Source: an uncultured Saprospiraceae bacterium
Lineage (GTDB): Bacteria; Bacteroidota; Bacteroidia; Chitinophagales; Saprospiraceae
NCBI GenBank assembly: GCA_937959375.1
Contig: CALGLS010000523.1
Location: 1-17,227 of the forward strand
Length of the DNA: 17,227 nt
Direction: 5' to 3'
Part shown: in pieces, positions 9,401 through 14,948 of the stretch
How the letters are laid out: each line of letters starts with the position of its first letter
Position numbering within the stretch: position 1 is the first letter of the stretch
Made by a program: the position numbers and the translations under genes
Notes under the pieces: model-generated
Seen by the model: the letters and a program-made list of their open reading frames with translations, nothing else
What the model was told of the DNA's origin: nothing
The model's database searches: none

Positions 9401-11036
9401 AGACTCCATGAATACTTGGGATCCAATGGGTAATTGGACCTTGTCATCCCTTGGTCAGTTTATACTAGGAGGTGATCAAGACAATGTTTACAGTCCGATG
9501 GAAATTGATGCGATTGATTTTGGAACGACTTCCATATTGGGCATCAACTTTATTGCTGAGCCAAATGGTTTTAGTATTGAATTAGATGAAGGACCACATG
9601 AGGTCATCATTACAGATACAACGACAAACTGTACAGACACCTTATTTGTGTCAGCACTTTGTACAGCACCTGATACCATTTACTTCCCAGTTGAAATAGG
9701 TGATTCGGATACGCTCTGTCTCAATGGATTAGAACTAGTTGGTAATATTGATACGATGTACAATATCTGTCCGGATTTAGATTTCTCATCGATTGTTTTT
9801 GTAGACGGAACGCTTTGTTTAGAAATTACAGGTGAGATTATTGGAGTAGATACTGCTTGTATTGTTGCCTGTGATGATGTAGGAATTTGCGATACCGTTT
9901 ATGTGATAATAGATGTGATACCGCCATACAATCTCGTTTATGATGATGTTTGTTTGGGTGAAATGGGTAGTCACTGTATTGATACGAGTCAGTTAGAAAT
10001 TCCGGGTACACCAGTGACGATGAGTAATATTTGTTCGGAATTGTCAGGAGAGCATGTTGTGTTTGAACTAGATTTGGATAGTTTCTGTGTCAATTATAAT
10101 TCATTATTCCCTGGGCAAGATACAGCCTGTATTCAACTCTGTGATGCGATGGGGAATTGTGATACGATTTCGTATTTTATTTCGTCAATAGCTTGTGAAG
10201 CCATTACACCAGAATGGGTGATTGATACCGTTTATATTTTCCAAACTGACACCTTCTGTGTTGACACAACGGAGTTGCCCGGAAATGTGATCGTTTCGTT
10301 TGAGAATGTTTGTGAAGATCAAAGTACTGGTGCTGTTGACTTTTATTTAGATCCAATTACACTTTGTGTGAATTATACTGGATTGACCATAGGAAAAGAC
10401 ACTGCCTGTGTCGTTGCTTGTGATGAATTTGGTTATTGCGACACGACTTACTTCTGCATCTATGTTGAAGAATTTTTAGATGGCCCATTTGCTTATGATG
10501 ATGGTTGTGATACCAGTCTTATAAGCACTAATATTGGTACGCCGATAGTTATTGATGTGATTGCGAATGATACCTTATTTGATGGAAAAGACACCTTGTA
10601 TATATTGACTGATCCGCTTTATGGAACAGCAACGGCTAATCTCGATTGTTCAGTTACCTATAATGCAAGTGATGAATTCTGTGAACGTTTTGATGAATTT
10701 ACCTATGTAGTTTGTACACCAAATGGTTGTGATACTGCGACTGTTTGTGTTTGGATTGAATGTGTTGATATTGTAATTTTCAATGCGGTTTCACCAAACA
10801 GAGATGGTGTAAATGATGTGTTCTTTATCTCAGGAATTTTAGATTTCCCAGACAATGAATTGACAATTTTCAATCGTTGGGGTAATGCTGTTTACGAAAC
10901 AGTTGGTTATCAAAATGATTGGTCAGGAACATGGGACGGCAATAAAGATTTACCTGATGGAACGTATTGGTATGAATTGATATTAAATGACGAAACCAAT
11001 AGGGTCTTTAAAGGATATCTTGAAATTTATAGATAG
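441..11036 (+). CDS. Giant T9SS-exported SprB/Ig-like surface protein (3531 aa)
   Basis: The start gives a clear signal peptide: MNR, a hydrophobic stretch, and probable cleavage after VNA-Q near residue 24. Residues 25 to about 1600 form a Cys-rich region I cannot assign, with acidic Ca-binding-like loops (NGDG at 265-268, DFDGDG at 421-426) and a Cys cluster at 618-652. From about 1600 to 2100 are PKD/Ig-like modules, including an AGEDQ-type start. Residues 2109-2892 are ten SprB-like modules in two tandem blocks. Residues 3080-3340 hold three Cys-rich modules with DTACxxxCDxxGxCDT motifs. Residues 3350-3440 are a Big_9-like Ig domain (VIANDT, FTYVVC). Residues 3446-3531 are the gliding-motility-associated C-terminal (CHU_C) domain with SPNRDGVND, the type B T9SS sorting signal. 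By family analogy it is an outer-membrane-exported adhesin or matrix protein, possibly in gliding or attachment. It stands alone, with a terminator behind it. Confidence 0.93.
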   Translation: MNRTLQYLIITLVCVSFAQLVNAQNNLTVSFDDPANVPNALNICGDPDSEVVRVDLVGIATDARTNIVATAHLFKGVQFSSFDAAASSPGVTYDNSSNPENPVFNLPDLSPSGTSSVLIAFSVIANCEYTDTLTANDAALVLDTWEFNYDMGGTTGIQEFDNNTEYRDAFDVPNFTADMENLFGKARAGDCLTRDIVVTSSGLDGFVSSLNYDNLQGEGVWVQSIAVNGVPLTITKTLSGTDTLITGVLDASHFAFNTIGGAPGNGDGFFDPSETATITETLCLLNCTTSRASVHDMSWGCGGRYCETTTVTDFIEVGQGAANVVGQEIGTVVDQYAGYCQTGNTTITFINDGVEVDPGFATMLNVEIGIGLGSTFLMDDGGFTISAMEVAGVPIPPSAMTLLDGNPLFTTDPDGPGGLSDFDGDGYFDDLMLNDSVEITAYYDFDCSMAQEPGDDATCPNDISTSFNARIDYDDSCGDRIIALESNYLRPSNTRPSFENFSDTDAFALEDTFYVTHTQTRSVRFFEKSCGSGEELHVTVVLPPGINPILSETFLSRNEASFYPLSSSTISNDTLFLVYDASLTNFVIGEYAIQLAFMADCTAPLGPTAFDTEFAFYCPDCDCKHIWWCSELTGPTIHSTDPPCPPVPCDPGLKTLGFDVSRTTFGFTDNSYTTPFDPDMANKKVAISCDSVAMRITNVVGEQAISDSIGMVITYSNVDETYDSTETFLFDYGTVRITNAGSEYLCTIDSTALTVEIVDSTKILHFDLNACLVGLGITLDPVDTVDFVANFTVNPEGPYPVQFRTVPNLRGYGFAELDGVEYPCDNFGDMFTIAKNITVFDAPNSNAFPEGCETAFLNYRLITINNGFVDWFGTEYRQAVRIDSISFNFDTNILDGFDVFYPEVSIPGHPVYGDAYYPVPGFDLSPSGIYTARFDTLLSVPSLNEVSSYAFNFRIQVTPNCHSDISSASGNNTYQFIPEIYYRDRYYASVIGDGSCSENLTENAVVNVIDYNNPPVLSFLPTTDPNFTLSGDTAFWVVQHCNTSFDSEAGVTWVALEDTTGAVQVVSMEDISDPANIVNLTVNPYGTNSYFAETPGLEQANGTSTLDEICNTIRIKAVVNECGTTNFHTRVGWNCVSPTDPVWTPELYPPCDDITVAHSVTTLDPFIDANIVEQATPPPGMCDTVTIGVLLRNTDQGAIFDLVSQLILPLQGASLVPGGVEIAYPSNSPYVPVPVDPTFVGGSALGQVYQYDDFSDVSAYLHANGLKGFDPLNAASDSNEMRIRYRFVTDCDFIGGSIARYTFQGLKGCGDSTNFETGETLPIYIEGGDPIPPREFETYFSNNSALIPGGTANLELTFVNTDTAAVTDTLDKVSLRLPLDYVFEPASTTPVLPASWTVVDTDIDTILGFQTIYWCMPEGIVPGDSAVWNFNVTAPFIECDTTSIEVELYTVARVEVNCPLIGEDCNLHTITSTNVGTTETLPVLQNVLDFDFNLVASACNGGNEEQITITGAVTNPGLDFNAGNFGVEYYYDSNGSGDYDIGDLLLGLFNESGPIPSYGSLPFEHTFAVQDNQACSIIIRIDSTGIGLCQNVEMLLPEPQLLNAGEDQLFCATNPTTIITSVGDAGCLSMSNYTYNWTAIPPANAAADLSSTNIPNPVLSIAQDPTVQDTLYYILETTRPNCSAVSMDTIAIIRGIGMEVAMGGPLEVLIGGSTMLNPVASGGIMPYTYEWDLDPTLDDPTIVNPTVTPIADTWYTLTVTSAGGCSVVDSVLVQIANNVMAEVNASDTTACEGSDYELIASGGTDYLWEALPGNPPNGTLSDFNIANPIFSGGLQNEVYNYHVIVTDVAFPGEVDTATVQITIPLLPTVSATTPGTGLSCGNGEQVTLTATGANTYIWSDGTNQIGILPTIVVSPSVTTTYTVTGTEIATGCTNTDQITITVNEVNAVANASTNATCLGDTVFLTTPTVGTNINWYEGTTLVGTGASAAVVPTGMTTYTLTVESALNCTDTTTVTVDVLPLPIITSTPVTDFSRCDGEIFPVSISISEDIQSYTITGTGNYDSDLLVTSNTLNFNAVYTSDTATFEVSIFGVTDGCAAVETFRIIPCPCESPQVISTAVSQATCGSLDGGIEVHINDDPSNYNWFWSPSIGSGTENIKTGLPAGTYTIQIVNQTNPDCNETVSIAVTNGDGPMATYVSTPATCAAADGTATLSPATYTYNWGGTIGTGNVQTGLTSGTHFVTVTDPNNPTCPNYLAVFVDEENPLTATVETVVAPDCGVVNGTVLIHTLGGSDDYTFTWEDGFVSTDSTRTNLESGTYNVTITDNGPLACELEVVFILNDNVPPATITINSAVALSCEGTSNGSVLFDVVYDGLFTAPADTVITDGMSNYTNGNLPAGDYCIVITDGNGCVAGNACFTIEEPDPIQLTYTISPACSIPILIDLEVNGGTGPYTYNWSTGDTNQDQSTLDPGNFQVTVTDANMCPLQDFVTVLPCAACQDPTLNSVQIVEADCGFENGQALISLLENESNYTYTWMPDVGIPNAIGNGRTNLPFGSYTVQIVDAAFPSCNLEVTVLVTNEDGPTATYTSTPATCAAADGTATMMPDSLSYTWSYGGMGGTNPTDLTSGSYYVTIEDPANPGCQNVMEVIIQEDNPLLATAETVVAPDCGIANGEVTIHASGGSGDYSFYWPANVTANDSVGTNMLAGIYAVTIVDNDANFGCELPFIFVLEDDVPAATVTITDTIDVSCPGAADGSIQFDIVFDPLFTQPADTIISDAFQEYENGSLPAGSYCIYIRDGNGCVAGSGCFEIEEPDPLELLFVMKEDCGNNGEIDVTVIGGTPNYTYDWAHIPGTNDPEDLTGLSVDTFNLLVTDAAGCTIQETEVILPNCSDPCDIFSSDSTWLQVTECGGSGFLCLDLEIQDITNYLIFDNGVLYNGNIAGCDWDSIGVYAYSELFGQGGLGPYMVTSWEVNGELFMGQFEDIPGLLDSMNTWDPMGNWTLSSLGQFILGGDQDNVYSPMEIDAIDFGTTSILGINFIAEPNGFSIELDEGPHEVIITDTTTNCTDTLFVSALCTAPDTIYFPVEIGDSDTLCLNGLELVGNIDTMYNICPDLDFSSIVFVDGTLCLEITGEIIGVDTACIVACDDVGICDTVYVIIDVIPPYNLVYDDVCLGEMGSHCIDTSQLEIPGTPVTMSNICSELSGEHVVFELDLDSFCVNYNSLFPGQDTACIQLCDAMGNCDTISYFISSIACEAITPEWVIDTVYIFQTDTFCVDTTELPGNVIVSFENVCEDQSTGAVDFYLDPITLCVNYTGLTIGKDTACVVACDEFGYCDTTYFCIYVEEFLDGPFAYDDGCDTSLISTNIGTPIVIDVIANDTLFDGKDTLYILTDPLYGTATANLDCSVTYNASDEFCERFDEFTYVVCTPNGCDTATVCVWIECVDIVIFNAVSPNRDGVNDVFFISGILDFPDNELTIFNRWGNAVYETVGYQNDWSGTWDGNKDLPDGTYWYELILNDETNRVFKGYLEIYR
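6765..9116 (+). repeat. Tandem duplication of a five-module SprB-like block inside the giant gene
   Basis: Block A (residues 2109-2496, 6765-7928) and block B (2497-2892, 7929-9116) align module by module. The module-leading Cys residues are 2124, 2203, 2277, 2357 and 2435 in A, and 2512, 2593, 2667, 2748 and 2826 in B, so each pair is offset by 388-391 residues. Module spacing within a block is 74-81 residues. Shared signatures include STPATCAAADGTAT, ETVVAPDCG, and the ending FxIEEPDPxxL before module 5. At DNA level 7047-7066 and 8217-8236 are identical over 20 bases, while the surroundings have diverged, so the duplication is not recent. Confidence 0.88.
9681..10487 (+). repeat. Three tandem Cys-rich modules of about 90 residues
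   Basis: Near the C-terminus of the giant protein the motif DTACxxxCDxxGxCDT occurs at residues 3137, 3227 and 3320 (DNA 9849, 10119 and 10398), so the period is 90 then 93 residues. Each module also carries an earlier Cys-containing pair, such as DTLCL/SHCID/DTFCVD followed by an NIC/NVC sequence. The four regularly placed Cys suggest internal disulphides or metal-free beta-sandwich modules. Similar modules are common just ahead of T9SS sorting domains; I cannot give a family name with certainty. Confidence 0.75.
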
Positions 11037-11179
11037 AAGAGTAGGAGATGACTTGCAATCGAATTGATAAATGATACTTGCAATAAGGATTTGGTAGAAT
11101 TTGATATTAAGAAATAACTTCGAGTCTTCTATCTTAAAAAAAATCCTCAATAGAATCAACCATATAATGAGAAAATAAG

Positions 11180-11213
11180 AAGCAGCTCTTGGAAACAAGA
11201 GCTGCTTTATTTG
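11180..11213 (+). terminator. Rho-independent terminator of the giant gene
   Basis: AAGCAGCTCTTG (11180-11191) and CAAGAGCTGCTT (11196-11207) form a perfect 12-bp stem capped by a GAAA tetraloop, followed by the T-rich TATTTGTTATT. It lies about 145 bp after the giant gene's stop. A-rich sequence on the left side means it could also act weakly on the opposite strand. Confidence 0.8.
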
Positions 11214-11277
11214 TTATTATAACATTGTGCCTTTTATTCAGAGAAGGTAAACCCTGCTTGTTTAGATCTCAAAATAC

Positions 11278-11312
11278 AAAAGCAGCCCCTTGTTACAGAG
11301 AGCTGCTTTTTT
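11278..11312 (-). terminator. Terminator of the small minus-strand gene
   Basis: AGCAGCCCCTTG (11281-11292) and CAGAGAGCTGCT (11296-11307) form a 12-position stem with a TTA loop. On the plus strand two positions are C/A mismatches. On the minus strand these two positions become G-U wobbles at the cost of one C-A mismatch, giving 11 of 12 pairs, and the hairpin is followed by TTTTGTATTTT. This favours service to the convergent gene whose stop lies about 57 bp away, although the plus strand also has a run of Ts after the stem. Confidence 0.65.
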
Positions 11313-11368
11313 GTTTGAAGTTTTTAAAACCTCTTTAAGTAATTAGTATAGTTGAATTTAAATATTTT

Positions 11369-11770
11369 TTAAGCAAGTTGGCCTTGTTCTTCAGTAATCT
11401 TATCTAAGATATTAGTAAGCAATTTTTCAGAGTAGTACATATACTTATTGTCCGTCAATAAATCGAAAGAACGTTCGGCATTGTACTTATTGAGTTTGGT
11501 TCGAATGACTAACAATTTTGCTTTCATTTTTGTGTAGCCTTCAATACTCTTAAGCATTTTTTCATAGCGAAGTGAAAAGATGAAATCTTGATTTGCTTCC
11601 TCCTCTTTTTCTTGTTGCTCCTGCCTTGATATGCTGATGGAATCGCTTACATCGAATGACTTAACGATGGTGTTGATTTGATAATCAATGAATTGTAGTT
11701 TCGAGTCAATGAAGCTATATATATGCTCCTTTAAAACGGACTCTTCGTCTGTAGGTGTAAAATATTTCAT
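11369..11770 (-). CDS. Small helical protein of unknown function (133 aa)
   Basis: I do not recognise this protein. It has no signal peptide or membrane segment, so it is probably cytoplasmic. It is rich in Lys, Glu, Gln and Asp, with predicted helices throughout. Residues about 45-60 (RQEQQEKEEEA) are a charged segment suited to a coiled coil. The second half (residues about 65-125) has heptad-like Leu/Ile spacing, as in MLKSIEGY and LLTNILDKI. The ATG at 11768-11770 is the only sensible start and there is no Shine-Dalgarno, as normal here. A convincing terminator follows. It is unlinked to the giant gene (convergent) and is separated from the next minus-strand gene by 540 bp, so it is probably monocistronic. 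It could be a small structural or partner protein; no function can be assigned. Confidence 0.65.
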   Translation of the reverse strand: MKYFTPTDEESVLKEHIYSFIDSKLQFIDYQINTIVKSFDVSDSISISRQEQQEKEEEANQDFIFSLRYEKMLKSIEGYTKMKAKLLVIRTKLNKYNAERSFDLLTDNKYMYYSEKLLTNILDKITEEQGQLA

Positions 11771-12040
11771 GGTATAAGGTCAACTCATTTAAATTTCCTG
11801 AGGGAATTCTAAACAGTCTTTTGGTTATGTTATTAAAGTACTACTAATCAAAGTAGCTTAGTTATACTACCTACCTAGACAAATAGTGTGCTATTTTTTG
11901 ATTGCAAAAAAATCTTTTGCGACAGGGGATTAGTACCAATATCAATAGATTTTAGAATCTATGAAAACGAAAAATTAACTATGATGAAAAATTATTGCAC
12001 GTAAAGAGTTGATAAGTAAAATCCTAAGAATGATTGATCC

Positions 12041-12056
12041 CTTTCTATATAGAAAG
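12041..12056. promoter_or_regulatory. Perfect 16-bp palindrome
   Basis: CTTTCTATATAGAAAG is its own reverse complement. It lies in a long non-coding gap, about 270 bp upstream of the small minus-strand gene and about 100 bp beyond the lipoprotein terminator. With no loop it suits a DNA-bound dimer better than an RNA hairpin. The bound factor is unknown. Confidence 0.35.
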
Positions 12057-12152
12057 TGCTAATAAATATAAGACTGACTGTTTTGATCCTGTGACGATTT
12101 TTGAATAACTCCCAGTTCTAAAAATTAGAGCGAGTTATAAATTTATATTTCA

Positions 12153-12195
12153 ATAATAAACAAAGCCCAGGCAAGGGAATTGACTGAGCTTTGTT
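12153..12195 (-). terminator. Terminator of the lipoprotein gene
   Basis: Read on the minus strand, AACAAAGC pairs with GCTTTGTT. After one mismatched position the stem continues with three more pairs (CAG with CTG), and the hairpin is followed by TTATTATTG. It lies about 115 bp after the lipoprotein stop codon. On the plus strand no T-tract follows the stem, so its orientation is minus. Confidence 0.6.
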
Positions 12196-12310
12196 GAAAA
12201 AAGGATTTTTTTAACCTTATTTCGAAATAAACTGGTTTTTTGAACAACTTTTACAGAAAATCGACTTGTTCACTATTCTTTCCAGCGCTATTTTTTGCCC
12301 AAAAGGCAAA

Positions 12311-13087
12311 CTATCTTCTCTTAAAACATACATCACCTTCCATAGCTGCTTTGCCTTCAAGTATGTCAATTAGCGGTGTAATCATAGTCAATGTCTTGCC
12401 ATCAACTGTCGCATTCTTCATGGTTGTCTTTTTGATCTTTCCAGGGAAGTGGTAAATGGTTTTATAACTGGCATCCGCAAAAAACATCTTAGCCATTTGC
12501 AATTCTTCCTCGCTCATCATTGGATTTGATTGGTCACCAGCCAAGCGAGTAAACTTACGTTTAGCTAGCTTGAACATTCCTTTAGCAGAACCACCAGGAA
12601 GTAGTCCGCCGCCACCTCCGCCAGAAGCACCGCCAGCTCCAGCCAAGCCACCAGTCATCGCATTGTCGCCCTGTAGTTTGTCAAGATCTTCGAGAAAGTA
12701 ATCAATCTCTTTCATGTCATCAAAGTCGATGGCAAATTTGATAATCATCTTTTCCTTTGATTCACTCATGATGGTACGTACATATACCTTTTTCAAAATT
12801 TCAGGATGACTGAGTTTGCGTTTTAAAGAATCAGGCGCATCTGTAAAGTAGATGATGGTATCCATTTCAGCAGGCATATCTACTTTTACATCACCTTCTT
12901 CCTGAGCTTCATCCATCATGCCTTCCAGCATTTCTTTAGTACCAGCTTCCATAAGGGCGCTCATGTCCATAGTGACCACATATTTACCAGTACCATTTTT
13001 CTTGAGGAACATTTCCTCTACAATGTCAATACAACTCGTTGCTGTTAAAAAACAAAAAGCTACCAACAGATAAGTTAATTTCTTCAT
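12311..13087 (-). CDS. Putative surface or periplasmic lipoprotein with Gly-rich loop (258 aa)
   Basis: Residues 1-18 form a lipoprotein signal peptide (MKK, hydrophobic core, TATS) and Cys19 is the expected lipidated residue. The following IDIVEE is acidic, which in Bacteroidota can favour export of lipoproteins to the cell surface; that is inference. The mature part is mixed alpha/beta. A Met/Glu-rich helical stretch lies at 41-65, a beta-rich part at 75-125, and a Gly-rich low-complexity loop at 146-170 containing six consecutive Gly. The C-terminal part (210-245) reads like YHFPGKIKK then NATVDGKT, a pattern I associate with uncharacterised Bacteroidota lipoproteins. No enzyme motif is visible. 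It is transcribed alone from a recognisable promoter at 13216-13247 and is divergent from the AAA+ ATPase gene. A function cannot be given. Confidence 0.85.
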   Translation of the reverse strand: MKKLTYLLVAFCFLTATSCIDIVEEMFLKKNGTGKYVVTMDMSALMEAGTKEMLEGMMDEAQEEGDVKVDMPAEMDTIIYFTDAPDSLKRKLSHPEILKKVYVRTIMSESKEKMIIKFAIDFDDMKEIDYFLEDLDKLQGDNAMTGGLAGAGGASGGGGGGLLPGGSAKGMFKLAKRKFTRLAGDQSNPMMSEEELQMAKMFFADASYKTIYHFPGKIKKTTMKNATVDGKTLTMITPLIDILEGKAAMEGDVCFKRR

Positions 13088-13215
13088 TATGAATATATAG
13101 TTGTTGAAGTTGCGAAAGAACTTCGTTTAAAAATTACGTTTCTTGACAAAGGTTTGGTTCTACTATGGAATTTGTAAAAACACCAAAAGTATGAATCAAA
13201 CGATTTTAATTGCGA

Positions 13216-13247
13216 CAAAAGTACTAATGTAATTCCTAATTATCAAA
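13216..13247 (-). promoter_or_regulatory. Bacteroidota-type promoter of the lipoprotein gene
   Basis: On the minus strand, TTTG (13244-13247) is followed after exactly 20 bp by TACTTTTG (13216-13223). This fits the housekeeping sigma consensus of Bacteroidota, TTTG-N19-21-TAnnTTTG. The start point would be near 13209, giving a leader of roughly 120 bases. Confidence 0.6.
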
Positions 13248-13362
13248 AAAGGATCAATAGGCTACTGTGTGGAATAAGTGGATATTGAAGGATTATAACG
13301 AGTAGCTTTTAGTGAGGCACTTACATTTCCACTTTTTTAGTACCTTTCGCTCCAACAAAAGG

Positions 13363-13376
13363 ACAACAATTGTTGT
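13363..13376. promoter_or_regulatory. Perfect 14-bp palindrome upstream of the AAA+ ATPase gene
   Basis: ACAACAATTGTTGT is fully self-complementary and lies about 70 bp before the ATPase start codon, just downstream of the weak -7 candidate at 13341-13348. That position suits a repressor site. The regulator is unknown. Confidence 0.4.
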
Positions 13377-13445
13377 TAACTGTGTTCTGAGACGCAGAAG
13401 ATAGAGGACATAGAAACTGAAGAAAGAAAGATTAATACAAAAAGA

Positions 13446-14948
13446 ATGAAAAAAATTAAAACACTAGGAGCGCTTAAGGCTACTGATTATAAACCACTTT
13501 CAATTAAAGACGAACTTCGTAAGAATTTGATTAATGCCTTGATTAACAAGGAGAAAGTGTTCGAAGGAATTTTAGGTTTTGAGGATACGGTTATTCCTGA
13601 TTTGGAACGAGCGATACTCTCAAGGCATAACATTTTGTTTTTAGGTTTGCGTGGTCAAGCCAAAACACGGATGGCTCGTTTACTGACCAGATTGCTCGAC
13701 GAATACGTTCCAGTGGTAGCTGGAAGTGAGTTGAACGACGATCCTTTGAATCCAATGTCAAGGTTTGCTATTGATCTTATCGCTGAAAAAGGAGACGATA
13801 CGCCAATAAGTTGGATGCATCGAGATGAACGATATGTAGAGAAACTAGCAACACCAGACGTAAGTATTGCCGATCTAGTAGGTGATGTTGATCCGATCAA
13901 AGCTGCGTCTTTAAAATTACCTTATTCAGATGAGCGTGTCATACACTTCGGACTGATTCCACGATCGCATCGTTGTATTTTTGTCATCAATGAGTTACCG
14001 GATTTGCAAGCTAGAATACAAGTGTCACTTTTCAATATCCTTCAAGAGGGCGATATGCAGATCAGAGGTTTTAAGTTACGACTGCCATTAGATGTGTCTT
14101 TTGTCTTTACAGCAAACCCAGAAGATTATACCAATAGAGGTAGCATCATCACGCCTTTGAAAGATAGAATCGAAAGTCAGATACTAACGCACTATCCTGA
14201 AACGGTTGCCATTGCTCGTACCATTACAGAACAAGAAGCAAAACTTTCTGACAATCAAGTCAAAAAAATTCAGATTCCAGAAATCATGAAAGTGTTGTTA
14301 GAGATGGTTTCTTTTGTTGCAAGAGATAGTGAATTCATTGATGAGAAAAGTGGAGTTTCTGCGCGACTGAGTATCTCTGGCTACGAACAACTTATCAGTA
14401 CTGCTGAACGGAGAATGCTCATCAATGGCGAGAAGAAAACACAGGTTCGCTTATCTGACTTGTATCAAATTATTCCTGCTATTACTGGAAAGGTAGAACT
14501 CGTTTACGAAGGTGAACAAGAAGGCCCACACCATGTTGCCATCGCGATGATTGACAAAGCGGTTCAACAAGCTTTTTTGACTTACTTCCCGCATCCTGAG
14601 AAATTAGCAAAAGGAGAAACGCGTGATCCATACGGCGTGATTCGTTCTTGGTTTTCTGGTGGCAACACCTTAGAATTATCCTCCGATGAATCCGATAAAG
14701 TTTTTCACAAAGCATTAGATAAAGTTGCTGGTTTAACCAAAATGGTAACTGGGCAAAAGTCTATTTCCAAAGATGATCGCTATGTTTTCATGGAAATGTT
14801 ACTACATGGATTATCTGGTACCAATGTGATTAGTAAGGATCCGCTGGCAACTGGAATCGCATTCTCTGACCCGCTTGCAAATATGTGGGACGATGATGAG
14901 GATGACGATGAGAGTTTTGGAGGAAGCGATTTTAGAGATTTGAACTAG
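13446..14948 (+). CDS. MoxR/BchI-like AAA+ ATPase (500 aa)
   Basis: This is a cytoplasmic AAA+ ATPase of the MoxR / magnesium-chelatase-I-like group, often annotated as magnesium chelatase or sigma-54-interacting protein. Such ATPases usually remodel a target together with a von Willebrand A (VWA) partner. Walker A is GLRGQAKT (67-74). Walker B is IFVINEL (178-184), with Asn182 where many AAA+ have Asp; INELPDL is, from what I know, normal for this subfamily. Sensor 1 is FTANPEDYTNRG (221-232). PLKDRIESQI (237-246) supplies the probable Arg finger. Sensor 2 lies near R307 in GVSARLSI. Residues 310-470 are helical and poorly conserved, and the tail 482-489 is almost all Asp/Glu. No VWA gene adjoins it in the window: the next gene is an unrelated hydrolase after a strong terminator. 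It is not a true Mg-chelatase, as there is no bacteriochlorophyll context. Confidence 0.9.
   Translation: MKKIKTLGALKATDYKPLSIKDELRKNLINALINKEKVFEGILGFEDTVIPDLERAILSRHNILFLGLRGQAKTRMARLLTRLLDEYVPVVAGSELNDDPLNPMSRFAIDLIAEKGDDTPISWMHRDERYVEKLATPDVSIADLVGDVDPIKAASLKLPYSDERVIHFGLIPRSHRCIFVINELPDLQARIQVSLFNILQEGDMQIRGFKLRLPLDVSFVFTANPEDYTNRGSIITPLKDRIESQILTHYPETVAIARTITEQEAKLSDNQVKKIQIPEIMKVLLEMVSFVARDSEFIDEKSGVSARLSISGYEQLISTAERRMLINGEKKTQVRLSDLYQIIPAITGKVELVYEGEQEGPHHVAIAMIDKAVQQAFLTYFPHPEKLAKGETRDPYGVIRSWFSGGNTLELSSDESDKVFHKALDKVAGLTKMVTGQKSISKDDRYVFMEMLLHGLSGTNVISKDPLATGIAFSDPLANMWDDDEDDDESFGGSDFRDLN

Larger units (their letters stand above)
11037..11368. other. Convergent intergenic region
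   Basis: This gap separates the giant gene from the convergent small gene at 11369-11770. It has no convincing coding sequence. Its main content is two related hairpins at 11180-11207 and 11278-11312, described separately. The stretch 11037-11175 is AT-rich and featureless to me. Confidence 0.6.
11771..12310. other. 540-bp AT-rich intergenic region
   Basis: No credible gene is visible; ATG-led frames are broken within a few codons. It contains a perfect 16-bp palindrome (12041-12056), an inverted repeat GCAAAA/TTTTGC (11904-11909 and 11915-11920), and the terminator of the lipoprotein gene (12159-12195). A promoter for the small gene at 11369-11770 should lie in its left part, but no CAAAnnTA (reverse -7 box) is present, so it is not assigned. 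Confidence 0.6.
13088..13445. other. Divergent intergenic region
   Basis: This 358-bp gap holds the minus-strand promoter of the lipoprotein gene (13216-13247) and a 14-bp palindrome (13363-13376) ahead of the ATPase gene. A second copy of the -7 octamer CAAAAGTA occurs at 13184-13191, but its nearest CAAA partner is 24 bp away. For the plus-strand ATPase gene the best -7 candidate is TACCTTTC at 13341-13348 (one mismatch) with no clear -33 box. There is no coding sequence. Confidence 0.6.

Noticed and set aside
441..11036. Several antisense or shifted frames of 60-113 codons within the giant gene
   Set aside because: They are by-products of the long open frame: none has a signal, domain, promoter or plausible codon pattern, and the plus-strand protein is continuous with recognised domains.
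12240..12455. Plus-strand 71-codon frame overlapping the end of the lipoprotein gene
   Set aside because: More than two thirds of it lies antisense inside the well-supported lipoprotein gene, and its composition follows from that gene's reverse strand. It has no independent support.
13184..13191. Second -7 octamer (CAAAAGTA in reverse) in front of the lipoprotein gene
   Set aside because: Its nearest TTTG partner is 24 bp upstream, outside the 19-21 bp range, whereas the copy at 13216-13223 has exact spacing.
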